NCBI GenBank assembly: GCA_027314915.1
Contig: DAHUZZ010000012.1
Coordinates: 1-56,428, forward strand
Origin: Thermoplasmata archaeon
Lineage (GTDB): Archaea > Thermoplasmatota > Thermoplasmata > Lutacidiplasmatales > UBA184
Length of the DNA stretch: 56,428 bases
Direction of reading: 5' to 3'
Made by a program: the position numbers and the translations under genes. Positions 8,401 to 15,270 of the stretch are shown piece after piece. Position 1 is the first letter of the stretch. Every line of letters begins with the position of its first letter. The notes beneath the pieces were generated by a model, which ran no database searches, was not told the origin of the DNA, and saw only the letters and a list, made by a program, of their open reading frames with translations.

Positions 8401-8971
8401 GGCTGCCGGATCCGCTCACATCGACCCACCCGGGGAAGGCGAAGGTGCTGTCGTTGGCGACGAGCGTCCCGCCACCCGTGACGGTCACGGTGAGCTTGAC
8501 GTAGGCGTTCAGGACGGAGGCGTTGGTCGTGAGGACGGAGCCGTTGAACACGGCGAGGCCCTCGACCGTGAAGTTGTACAGGTGGCTCACGCGCTGGCCA
8601 ACGTTGCCGTTGGTGCCGATGAACTGCAGGAAGGAGACCGAGAGCGCGTCGACGTAGAGCTGGCCGCCGGGGAGGACGGTGATGTTACCCTCCTCGAAGT
8701 AGGTGGTCGAGCCCGTGGTGAGCGGCGAGAGGACGTAGGGCGAGTTGCTCGGGCCCACGACCAGGTCCCCGTGGGTCAGCGGGACCGCCGGAGCCGGGAG
8801 GGCGGGGTGGGCCGCCAGCGGGGTGGAGAACGAGGCGAGGGGGGCCGGGAGGGCCGAGCCTCCGCCTCCATGGACCGCTCCCGCCAGGCCGACGAGGCCA
8901 GCGGTCAGCAGCAGGCTCAGCAGGGCGATGCTCATCCAGCGCGCGCGTACATCGGTCATTGAACTCAACAC
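5465..8971 (-). CDS. Large cell-surface protein with one TM helix and cytoplasmic zinc ribbons
   Basis: A 1168-residue type I membrane protein of unknown function. A signal peptide/TM (about residues 12-33) is followed by a long extracellular part rich in N-x-S/T sequons, G, T, V and aromatic residues, with beta-rich segments (including a CARDB-like VQNVGTASLVNFTVGF stretch). A single TM helix (around 880-905, MLLAILAAAVAGVLAFLF) leads to a cytoplasmic tail. The tail has two adjacent zinc ribbons (CGECG...CPKCG and CSRCG...CPEC), a short helical region, a long Pro/Ala/Ser-rich linker and a final zinc ribbon (CANCG...CPFCG) at the extreme C-terminus. Start is GTG 8971 or ATG 8959; both keep the signal. 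The layout suggests a receptor or surface-anchoring protein that docks partners inside. No enzymatic motif is seen. Confidence 0.8.
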   Translation of the reverse strand: MLSSMTDVRARWMSIALLSLLLTAGLVGLAGAVHGGGGSALPAPLASFSTPLAAHPALPAPAVPLTHGDLVVGPSNSPYVLSPLTTGSTTYFEEGNITVLPGGQLYVDALSVSFLQFIGTNGNVGQRVSHLYNFTVEGLAVFNGSVLTTNASVLNAYVKLTVTVTGGGTLVANDSTFAFPGWVDVSGSGSRFYANNSQVIPNPTVPTLLENLSLLHDTSYSPGLSLTAGARAVLTHTNWLGYYADNISRNGPAGVNLTAPVNTVVNSGTSFNISNLALPQPTAPSLALAVGYTSWSTATFELVYEAPLSLQIGQVSVWYHGVRYAVSSNIQVLSPGVNKTGFLSIPVAGNLPGAVNGSGILSFLQATGEFGGGSTLNVTIANPSNNLDVISASLVVAPVYGYNMVASGQSNLTVADSLLDLNWNALPGTILDPGLPPAMPWESNKLLLSGGSDAFLANVSVPTTYITVFDNQSVVVPLDSQSVAYFYRWGQVTAESGGFGPIPDVHVVAYPAFASTDSNNATGLALNNLSQADPDLAAYVQSYFATHGHNYGVTDNSGNAFLLLISSIVRQGDLPTGLYLGSYHIGTTLPGGGALATHWEYGAVTAYPLGMDPAAPDFLPQAQYPGYHAELAIPKVGVTVDGAATTDGVAAIGDDIGFLLSVQNVGTASLVNFTVGFGIYQSNATPLPLATTQTFADLGPGATQLVKFNWTINETVIGLGGAKNVTFEFNASWNGGISPVGGVATNTVQVRVLPSPIQLRFFPPPGPLVVQNAYTGTGSVEFAGAQQAIINVTLLGAGGPFLIGQMATDKGNFNINLGIVNGVQPGQTYTIVVTAEYNHAVAYDNLTNGAVIAPNPAPPPSLLDQKVVGPITVWMLLAILAAAVAGVLAFLFVTGQFARGKLVECGECGSLIPEAATACPKCGAEFENDLVRCSRCGSTIPANSPVCPECAAQLLGTPVPDSKDPERQGYADFVERYRAEAKKELADNYGEGAFWDWWKRQPSFVPFNQWKLQQSAASRAGMTAPMVTATADEEEPEAAPEPPRSRPPPASGSGPAGGGASSRPPPRAPGPSAARTSPATGTGTRGSASVPAGTSASVGVASAAVPRRPAASSSAAAPPSSASAAAAEAPPFSESDPVPTPGLRGCANCGKEIPTDFLVCPFCGSVTR

Positions 8972-9035
8972 GACCCTTGAAGCACGAGGGAGCGGCGGAC
9001 GTCCCCCCTGAAAGAAATTAGAGGGTGGGTCCCGC

Positions 9036-9043
9036 TATAAAAA
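9036..9043 (-). promoter_or_regulatory. TATA-like box for the zinc-ribbon surface protein gene
   Basis: TTTTTATA on the minus strand in the 182-base gap between this gene and the upstream adh. Transcription would begin near 9010, leaving a leader of about 40-50 bases, longer than for most genes here. The rest of the gap shows nothing clear. Confidence 0.55.
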
Positions 9044-9153
9044 CCCAAGCAACGGACCTGCGGGACGGGCCCGGGCCTCCGGCGCAGAACAGGGCTCCAA
9101 GGGCGCCCCGGGGCGTGGGGGTGGGCCCGGGATGCGCGCAGAACAGCGTCCGA

Positions 9154-10182
9154 TCAGGCGACCACGACCTTCCCGAAGAGATCGGGGGCGAGGAACCGTT
9201 CGTAGGCGGCCCGGGCCTCGGAGAAGGGGAAGGTCCGGTCGAGGACCGGGCGGAGCGACCCGTCGGCGAGCGCGGCGTACATCGCCTCGAACTCCGCCCG
9301 CCCCGCCATGGTGCTGCCCCGGAGGGAGGCGTTCCGCCAGAAGAGGGTCCGGAGGTCGATGGGGACGGTGGCCCCCGTCGTGCCGCCCACCACGACGACC
9401 CGGCCGCCCCGGGCGAGGGCCCGGAGCGAACGGGGCACCGTCTCGGCCCCCACGGAGTCGAAGATGAGGTCCACGCCGCGCTTCCCGCTCCACTGCCAGA
9501 GGCTCCGGTCGAAGCTCCCGTCGGGCGGAAGGACGAGCGTCGCGTCCGCCCCGAGCTCCTGGGACCGGGCGAGCTTCGCCTCGCTCCGGGAGAGGACGAC
9601 GACCGTCGCCCCCTTGAGCTTCGCGACCTGGAGCGCCGCGAGGGCGACGCCGCCGCCGGCGCCGACGATGGCGACCGTCTCACCGGGCTCGAGCCCCCCG
9701 ACGGTGAGGAGCGCCCGCCACGCCGTCTGGAAGACGAGCGGGGCCGCGGCCGCCTCGGCGAAGGTGAGCCGCTCGGGCTTGGGATAGACGCTCCGCCGCG
9801 GCACGACCGCGAACTCGGCGAGCGTGCCCTGGGTGTGCTCCCCCAGGATCCGGTACTCGGGACAGAGCGCCTCGTTCCCGCGGAGGCAGGCCGGGCAGGT
9901 GGTGTCCCAGCGCCCTGGGTTGAGCAGGACGGCCCTCCCGGGAGCGAGATCGGTGACCCCCGGCCCCACCGAGTCGATGAACCCGGCGCCGTCGGAGCCC
10001 AGCACGTGGGGCAGCTCGACCCGGACGCCGGGGATCCCTGCGAGCACGAACCGGTCGAGCCGGTTGAACCCCGCGGCCGCGAGCTTGACCCGGACCTCGC
10101 CCGGGCCCGGGAACGGCTCCGGGACGTCCACCCAGTCGAGCCGCTCGGGCCCCCCGTGCTGGGTGAATCCGAACCCCTTCAC
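9154..10182 (-). CDS. Zinc-type alcohol dehydrogenase/quinone oxidoreductase-like MDR protein
   Basis: A 342-residue medium-chain dehydrogenase/reductase. The N-terminal GroES-like domain has GEVRVKLAAAGFNRLDRF: the usual catalytic-zinc Cys is Asn, so catalytic zinc is probably absent. HVLGSDGAG and a partial structural-zinc loop (CPACLRGNEALC) follow. The nucleotide-binding domain has IVGAGGGVALAALQVAKL, and SRSEAKL suggests NADPH preference. These features fit quinone oxidoreductase or enoyl reductase members rather than a classical alcohol dehydrogenase. It is the last gene of the cbs-cgl-cysS operon; its GTG overlaps the cysS stop by 4 bases. The substrate cannot be told, and a link to sulfur metabolism is only positional. 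Confidence 0.85.
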   Translation of the reverse strand: MKGFGFTQHGGPERLDWVDVPEPFPGPGEVRVKLAAAGFNRLDRFVLAGIPGVRVELPHVLGSDGAGFIDSVGPGVTDLAPGRAVLLNPGRWDTTCPACLRGNEALCPEYRILGEHTQGTLAEFAVVPRRSVYPKPERLTFAEAAAAPLVFQTAWRALLTVGGLEPGETVAIVGAGGGVALAALQVAKLKGATVVVLSRSEAKLARSQELGADATLVLPPDGSFDRSLWQWSGKRGVDLIFDSVGAETVPRSLRALARGGRVVVVGGTTGATVPIDLRTLFWRNASLRGSTMAGRAEFEAMYAALADGSLRPVLDRTFPFSEARAAYERFLAPDLFGKVVVA

Positions 10183-11621
10183 GGGTCGCTCCGGGCCGGC
10201 CGCCACCGAGTCCGGCCGCCGCCGGCGTCCTCGAGCTCGATGCCGGCGGCCCGGAGCTCGTCCCGGATGCGGTCGGACTCGGCAAAGTCGCCGCGGCCCC
10301 GGGCCCGGGTGCGGGCGGCGATGGCCGCCTCGATCGCCGGGCCCAGGTCGAGCCGCGGGGAGTTCCCCTCCTCCGCCTCGCCGAGCCCGAGCACCTCCGA
10401 CGCCCACCGGTACGGCGCGGCCAGCTCGGTGAGGGCGGTCTCGGAGTACTCCTCGAGATCGTCCCCCAGGCTGCCCACGCGGCGCCCCCAGGTGAAGAGC
10501 TGGGCGACCGCCTCGCGGGCGTTGAAGTCGTCGGCGAGGGTCGCGTCGAGCCGCTCGGGCAGGTCCGCCGCGGACCGGGCGAGCTCGGCCGGGAGCGACC
10601 GGCCGGTCGCGCCGCCCCGGCCGAGGGCGCGGAGGAGGCGGCGGTAGGGGGCGATCAGCCGATCGTAGGCCTCCCTGGCCTCCTCGAGGCTCTTGCCCTC
10701 CTCGAAGTCCAGCGGGCTGCGGTAGTGGGCGTTCAGGTAGTAGAACCGGAGGACATCGCCGCCGAACCGCTCGATCGTCCGGTCGAGCCGGACGACGTTG
10801 CCGAGCGACTTGGCCATCTTCTCGCCCTTCATGTTGAGCAGGCCGGCGTGCATCCAGTAGTTCACGAGCGGTGACTCGCCGGTCGCCGCCTCGGAGATGG
10901 CGATCTCGCCCTCGTGGTGCGGGAACTTGAGCTCCATGCCGCCCCCGTGGAGGTCGTACCGCGCCCCCAGCAGCCGGCCCGTGATCGCCGTGTCCTCGAT
11001 GTGCCAGCCGGGACGCCCGGGCCCCCACGCGGACTCCCACGAGGGCTCGCCGGGGGTCGCGGCCTTCCAGATGGCGAAGTCCTCCGGCGCGCGCTTGAGC
11101 GGCTCGGGGGCGACCCGGGTACCGGCGAGCTGCTCCTCCCGGCGCTGGCCGGAGAGCGCGCCGTAGGAGGGGAACTTGGCGACCGAGTAGTACACGCTCC
11201 CGCCGGCCGCGTAGGCGGAGCCCCGGTCGACGAGCGACCGCATCTGGGCGAGGATCTCCGGGATGTAGTCGGTCGCGAAGGGGTAGAGGTTGACCGACCG
11301 GACCCCCAGCTCGGCCATGCTCGCGAGGTAGCCCTGGAAGTGGCGCTCGGCGAGCGCGAGCGGGTCCGCGCCCTCCTCCGCGGCGCGCGCGATGACCTTG
11401 TCGTCCAGGTTGGTCACGTTCTGGACGTAGAACAGCCGGTAGCCCCACCGGCGGAGCGCCCGGGCCACCACGTCGAAGCTGACGAAGGTGCGGCCGTGGC
11501 CGATGTGCGACTCCGCGTACGGGGTGAGCCCGCAGACGAACATGCCCACCCGGGGGGGTGTGATGGGCACGAAGAGACGGAGGCTGCGGCTCAGGCTGTC
11601 GTAGACCTGGAACCGCCGCAC
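10179..11621 (-). CDS. cysS: Cysteinyl-tRNA synthetase
   Basis: A 480-residue class I synthetase that charges tRNA-Cys. It has CGLTPYAESHIGHGR (zinc-ligand Cys and HIGH signature), NVTNLDDK, HGGGMELKFPHHE (zinc-ligand His and Glu) and the KMSKS variant GEKMAKSLGN, then a helical anticodon-binding domain. The usual WHIECS zinc ligand Cys is Asp here (GWHIEDTA), so the zinc site differs or is three-ligand. The GTG at 11621 lies 2 bases after the cgl stop, placing synthesis of cysteine and its charging in one transcript. Direct charging means the SepRS/SepCysS route is not needed. Confidence 0.95.
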   Translation of the reverse strand: MRRFQVYDSLSRSLRLFVPITPPRVGMFVCGLTPYAESHIGHGRTFVSFDVVARALRRWGYRLFYVQNVTNLDDKVIARAAEEGADPLALAERHFQGYLASMAELGVRSVNLYPFATDYIPEILAQMRSLVDRGSAYAAGGSVYYSVAKFPSYGALSGQRREEQLAGTRVAPEPLKRAPEDFAIWKAATPGEPSWESAWGPGRPGWHIEDTAITGRLLGARYDLHGGGMELKFPHHEGEIAISEAATGESPLVNYWMHAGLLNMKGEKMAKSLGNVVRLDRTIERFGGDVLRFYYLNAHYRSPLDFEEGKSLEEAREAYDRLIAPYRRLLRALGRGGATGRSLPAELARSAADLPERLDATLADDFNAREAVAQLFTWGRRVGSLGDDLEEYSETALTELAAPYRWASEVLGLGEAEEGNSPRLDLGPAIEAAIAARTRARGRGDFAESDRIRDELRAAGIELEDAGGGRTRWRPARSDP

Positions 11622-11623
11622 CG

Positions 11624-12769
11624 CTAGATCCCCTTCAGCGCCCCACGCAGGTCCTCGATGAGGTCGCGGGGGTCCTCGATCCCGCAGGAGAACCTCAGGA
11701 GCCCGTCGCTCACCCCGCGCCGCTGCCGCTCCGCCCGCGGGATGCTGGCGTGGGTCATCGTGGCCGGGTGGTCGACGAGCGACTCCACGCCCCCCAGGCT
11801 CTCCGCGAGGAGGAAGATCCTAAGCCGCCGGAGGAGCCGCCGGGCCGCCGGCACCCCGCCTTTGAGCTCGCAGCTCAGCATCCCGCCCGGCGCGGACATC
11901 TGGCGGCGCGCGAGCGCGTACTGGGGGTGGCCCGGGAGCCCCGGGTAGTGGACCCGGGCGACCTTCGGCGACCGCGCGAGGAACTCGGCCACGGCCCGCC
12001 CGTTCTCCGAGTGGCGGGCCATCCGGATCCCGAGCGTCTTGAGCCCCCGCAGGACCAGGTAGCAGTCGAGCGGCCCGGGCACGGCGCCGAGGGCGTTCTG
12101 CAGCCACCCGACCCGCTCGGCCGCGGCGGGGTCCCGGACCACGATGGCGCCGCCCACGAGGTCCGAGTGCCCCCCGAGGTACTTCGTGAGGGAGTGCACG
12201 ACATAGTCGGCGCCGAGCTCGATCGGGCGCTGCAGCACCGGGGTGGCGAAGGTATTGTCGACGGCCACCCGGGCGCCGTGGCGGTGCGCGACGCGCGCGA
12301 TCGCGGCGAGGTCGCAGAGCTGGAGGAGGGGATTCGTCGGCGACTCGGCGAGCACCAGCGCGGTCGGCTCCGACGCGAGCGCCGCACGGACCCGTCCCAG
12401 GTCCCGGAAGTCCTCGAAGACGGGCCGGAGGGTGCCCATCTTCCGGCGATGCTCGAGGAGCCGGAAGGTCCCGCCGTAGAGGTCCTCGCCGGCGAGGACG
12501 CGGCTGCCCGCCGGCAGGTCGTCGAGGAGCGTCGTGATCGCCCCCATGCCGCTCGAGAAGGCGAAGCCGGCCGCGCCGGATTCGAGCCCGGCGAGCGCGG
12601 CCTCGAGGGCGGCCCGCGTCGGGTTGCCGGTCCGTGAGTAGGCGTACCCCCGGTTCCGGTTGGGGGCCGTCTGGACGTAGGTGCTGGTCAGGTAGACCGG
12701 GACGTTCACCGCGCCGGTGAGCGGATCGGGCGGTTGGCCCTCGTGGACCACCCGCGTGTCAAAACGCAA
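11624..12769 (-). CDS. Cystathionine gamma-lyase/gamma-synthase family PLP enzyme
   Basis: A 381-residue Cys/Met-metabolism PLP-dependent enzyme, cytoplasmic. Motifs are YSRTGNPT, SSGMGAI, ESPTNPLL, VDNTFATP, the Schiff-base lysine in HSLTKYLGGHSD and a C-terminal SLGGVESL block. Next to a cystathionine beta-synthase-type gene the most likely job is cystathionine gamma-lyase (cystathionine to cysteine), but gamma-synthase or beta-lyase cannot be separated by motif alone. The start is TTG at 12769, overlapping the cbs stop by 11 bases; CysRS follows after 2 bases. Confidence 0.88.
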   Translation of the reverse strand: MRFDTRVVHEGQPPDPLTGAVNVPVYLTSTYVQTAPNRNRGYAYSRTGNPTRAALEAALAGLESGAAGFAFSSGMGAITTLLDDLPAGSRVLAGEDLYGGTFRLLEHRRKMGTLRPVFEDFRDLGRVRAALASEPTALVLAESPTNPLLQLCDLAAIARVAHRHGARVAVDNTFATPVLQRPIELGADYVVHSLTKYLGGHSDLVGGAIVVRDPAAAERVGWLQNALGAVPGPLDCYLVLRGLKTLGIRMARHSENGRAVAEFLARSPKVARVHYPGLPGHPQYALARRQMSAPGGMLSCELKGGVPAARRLLRRLRIFLLAESLGGVESLVDHPATMTHASIPRAERQRRGVSDGLLRFSCGIEDPRDLIEDLRGALKGI

Positions 12770-14156
12770 GGTGCCCTCCCTGGTCGTAGAGGAAGGAGAG
12801 GAGGTCGTGCCGGGTCACGAGACCGAGGAGCTCGCGGGTCGTGGGATCGCGGATGAGGAGCGCCCGCTCCACCTTGAAGCGCTGCACGACCTCGCCGATG
12901 GGGGCGTCGCGGCTCACTTCGGCGAACGGCGGGCCGAGGATCGACTGCACCGTCCGCTCGAGCACCGTCTGGTCGGAGAGCGTGGCCCGGAGGACGTCCT
13001 CCTCGCCGAGGCTCCCGACGTTCTCGCGCCCGGCGAGAACGGGCACCTGGCCGATGCCGTGGTGCCGCAGGAGCGCGAGCGCGTCGCGGAGGAGGGTGGT
13101 CGGCTCGACGCTCACGAGCGCGGGCTGGAACTCCTTCGCGAGGAGCAGGTCGCCCGCCGCCGCGCCCGCGTCCAGGAAGCGGTTCTCCCGGAGCCACTCC
13201 TCCGAATAGAACTTCGAGAGGTACCGGTCCCCCGAATCGGGCAGCAGCACCACGACCCGGGACCCCTCCGGAACGGGGCGGCCCTGGAGCCACTTGATCG
13301 CTCCGATGACGGCGGAGCCGGAGGACCCTCCGACGAAGAGCCCCTCCTCCCGGGCGAGCCGCCGGGCCATCTGGAACGACTCGCCGTCGTCCACCTCGAT
13401 CATCTCGTCGATGACCGAGAAGTCGACCGTCGCGGGGACCTTGTCCTCCCCGATCCCCTCGACCTTGTACGGCACGGCCCGGGTGAGCTCGTGGGTCCGG
13501 AAGTACGGGGCCAGGACCGACCCCTTCGGATCGACGCCGACGATCCGGACGGAGGGCCGCTTCTCCTTGAAGTACCGGCCGACCCCCGAGATGGTCCCGC
13601 CCGTGCCGACGGTGAGGACGACGGCGGTGAGCTCCGGCCCGCCGTCCCGGTCGATCTCGGGGCCGGTGGTGCGGTAGTGCGCGCCCGGGTTCATCGGGTT
13701 CTGGTACTGGTCCGGATAGTAGGCGTCCGGGATCTCCTGGGCGAGCCGTCGGGCGACCGAGTAGTGGCTCATCGGGTGGTCCGGCGGGAGGGCGCTCGGC
13801 GTGATCACGACCCGTGCGCCGTAGGCCCGGAGGAGCCGGATCTTCTCCGAGCTCATCTTGTCGGGGATCACGAAGACGGCCCGGTATCCCCGGACGGCCG
13901 CCACGAGGGCGAGGCCCACGCCGGTGTTGCCGCTCGTCGCCTCGACGATGGTACCCCCGGGTTTGAGGAGGCCGGCCTGCTCCGCGGCATCGATCATGCT
14001 CGGGCCGATCCGGTCCTTGACCGATCCGCCCGGGTTGAGGTACTCGAGCTTGGCGTAGAGCGAGTACGGCACGCCCTTGCCGACCCGGGTCAGCGGGACC
14101 ATCGGGGTATTGCCGATGAGGTCGAGCACGCTGCCCGGGAGGCGACGTTCGGCCAC
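12759..14156 (-). CDS. Cystathionine beta-synthase with C-terminal CBS-domain pair
   Basis: A 465-residue fold-type II PLP enzyme. Residues about 1-315 form the catalytic core: PLP lysine in NPGGSVKDR, EATSGNTG, and the phosphate loop GTGGTISG. Residues about 340-465 are two CBS domains, usually regulatory, binding adenosyl ligands such as SAM. It should condense serine (or an activated serine) with homocysteine, or make cysteine directly like CysK/CysM. The following gamma-lyase favours transsulfuration. The GTG at 14156 is preferred over the upstream TTG at 14189 because a TATA-like GTTTATGTG is centred 26 bases before it. First gene of a tight four-gene operon. Confidence 0.9.
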   Translation of the reverse strand: MAERRLPGSVLDLIGNTPMVPLTRVGKGVPYSLYAKLEYLNPGGSVKDRIGPSMIDAAEQAGLLKPGGTIVEATSGNTGVGLALVAAVRGYRAVFVIPDKMSSEKIRLLRAYGARVVITPSALPPDHPMSHYSVARRLAQEIPDAYYPDQYQNPMNPGAHYRTTGPEIDRDGGPELTAVVLTVGTGGTISGVGRYFKEKRPSVRIVGVDPKGSVLAPYFRTHELTRAVPYKVEGIGEDKVPATVDFSVIDEMIEVDDGESFQMARRLAREEGLFVGGSSGSAVIGAIKWLQGRPVPEGSRVVVLLPDSGDRYLSKFYSEEWLRENRFLDAGAAAGDLLLAKEFQPALVSVEPTTLLRDALALLRHHGIGQVPVLAGRENVGSLGEEDVLRATLSDQTVLERTVQSILGPPFAEVSRDAPIGEVVQRFKVERALLIRDPTTRELLGLVTRHDLLSFLYDQGGHLAF

Positions 14157-14177
14157 GTCCCGGGGAGCGGGGCGCGC

Positions 14178-14185
14178 ACATAAAC
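14178..14185 (-). promoter_or_regulatory. TATA-like box for the cbs-cgl-cysS-adh operon
   Basis: GTTTATGT on the minus strand, 26 bases upstream of the cbs GTG. It decides the start codon, because the longer reading frame would begin inside the box. Confidence 0.65.
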
Positions 14186-14274
14186 GCAACCGGCCGCCGA
14201 CGCGCAGGCGCCCGGAGCCCCCCGCGGTTCGTACCGGCGAGATATGAGCCGACCGCCGGTCCCGCTCCGGCCCG

Positions 14275-15216
14275 ATGATCCCCTGGGTCCTGCCGGCCTC
14301 CTACAACACGATCGGCGACATCATGGTCGTCGTCGGCATGCTCGTCGTCGAGATCTTCCTGCTCCTCCAGCTGCTCCCCCGTCACGGGCCCTCGGTCCCG
14401 CTCACCCGGATGGTGCTCGGCTCGACCCTGCTCCTCGGCTCCTCCGGGCTGCTCATGGCCATCGCGGCGGCGGCCCTCTCGCCGACGCTGACGAACTACA
14501 CCGTCGTCCTGCTGGCGTTCAACGGGATGATGCTCGTCCCCATCGGCCTCTGGTTCATCATGCTCATCCTGCTCCAGGACCGCCGCGCCGACGTGCGAGG
14601 CTGGTTCTGGCCCACCGTGATCATGCTGATGGCCGTCTCGGCGGAGCTGCTCATGGGGGTCGTCTTCGTCGTCTCCGACGGCACCACGCCGATCGACGTG
14701 TCCGCCGTCGCGGCGGGCTCGCTCCTCTCCGCGTGGTTCCTCTGGTCCATGGCCGGAACGATGTTCGCCCTCCTCCTCTGGGTCCGCCTGGACCGCGCCC
14801 TCTCGGTGCCGCTCCTCGGCCTCGCGGGCTCGGCGGTGGTGGCGCCCTGGGTGCCCGTGTCGCCGCTGTTCGGGCTCGCCCTCATGGCCGCGGTGATGGT
14901 GGCCACCCTCCTCGCCATCGCGCGCGGCCTGAGCCTCCGCTCCGGCCCCGGCCCGCTCGGCCGCATCGGCCCGGCGGCCGCGGTGGTGATCGCGTTCCTG
15001 GCGATGACCACGACCGGCAGCGCGGTCGCGCTCGCCCCGTCCGACCTCCTGCCGCAGCTCGCCTTCGGGATCGTGATGCTTGGCACCATGGGGGGCGAGC
15101 TGCTCGTCCTGGTGCGCGAGGGTCTCCGTCCCTCCGCCGGGCCCGCGGGGGCGGTCGCGGGCTCGGACGGACCCTCGGTCCCGTCGGCGCCCGCCTCCTC
15201 GGGCGCGACGGAGTGA
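14275..15216 (+). CDS. Polytopic membrane protein of unknown function
   Basis: A 313-residue integral membrane protein with about 8-9 hydrophobic helices and a Pro/Ser-rich C-terminal tail. No cofactor ligand pattern, transporter signature or catalytic motif is recognised; several helices carry Met and Gly (NGMMLVPIGLWFIMLI). Start ATG 14275 follows a TATA-like GATATG about 30 bases upstream. It converges on the membrane Fe-S protein gene at 15271-17376, whose hydrophobic half it resembles in style, so the three membrane genes here may form one complex. That is an inference from context. Confidence 0.75.
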   Translation: MIPWVLPASYNTIGDIMVVVGMLVVEIFLLLQLLPRHGPSVPLTRMVLGSTLLLGSSGLLMAIAAAALSPTLTNYTVVLLAFNGMMLVPIGLWFIMLILLQDRRADVRGWFWPTVIMLMAVSAELLMGVVFVVSDGTTPIDVSAVAAGSLLSAWFLWSMAGTMFALLLWVRLDRALSVPLLGLAGSAVVAPWVPVSPLFGLALMAAVMVATLLAIARGLSLRSGPGPLGRIGPAAAVVIAFLAMTTTGSAVALAPSDLLPQLAFGIVMLGTMGGELLVLVREGLRPSAGPAGAVAGSDGPSVPSAPASSGATE

Positions 15217-15270
15217 AGTGCTCGCCCCCGATCGCCCGCCGGGCGGAGCCGGTGCGCCGCGGATCCGGGG

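Noticed and set aside
4274-8962. A plus-strand open frame of about 1560 codons across ahcY and the surface protein gene
   Set aside because: Same GC shadow effect; ahcY motifs and the zinc ribbons lie on the minus strand.
12759-14189. TTG at 14189 as the cbs start
   Set aside because: It falls within or before the TATA-like box at 14178-14185; the GTG at 14156 has the right spacing and leads directly into the conserved core.
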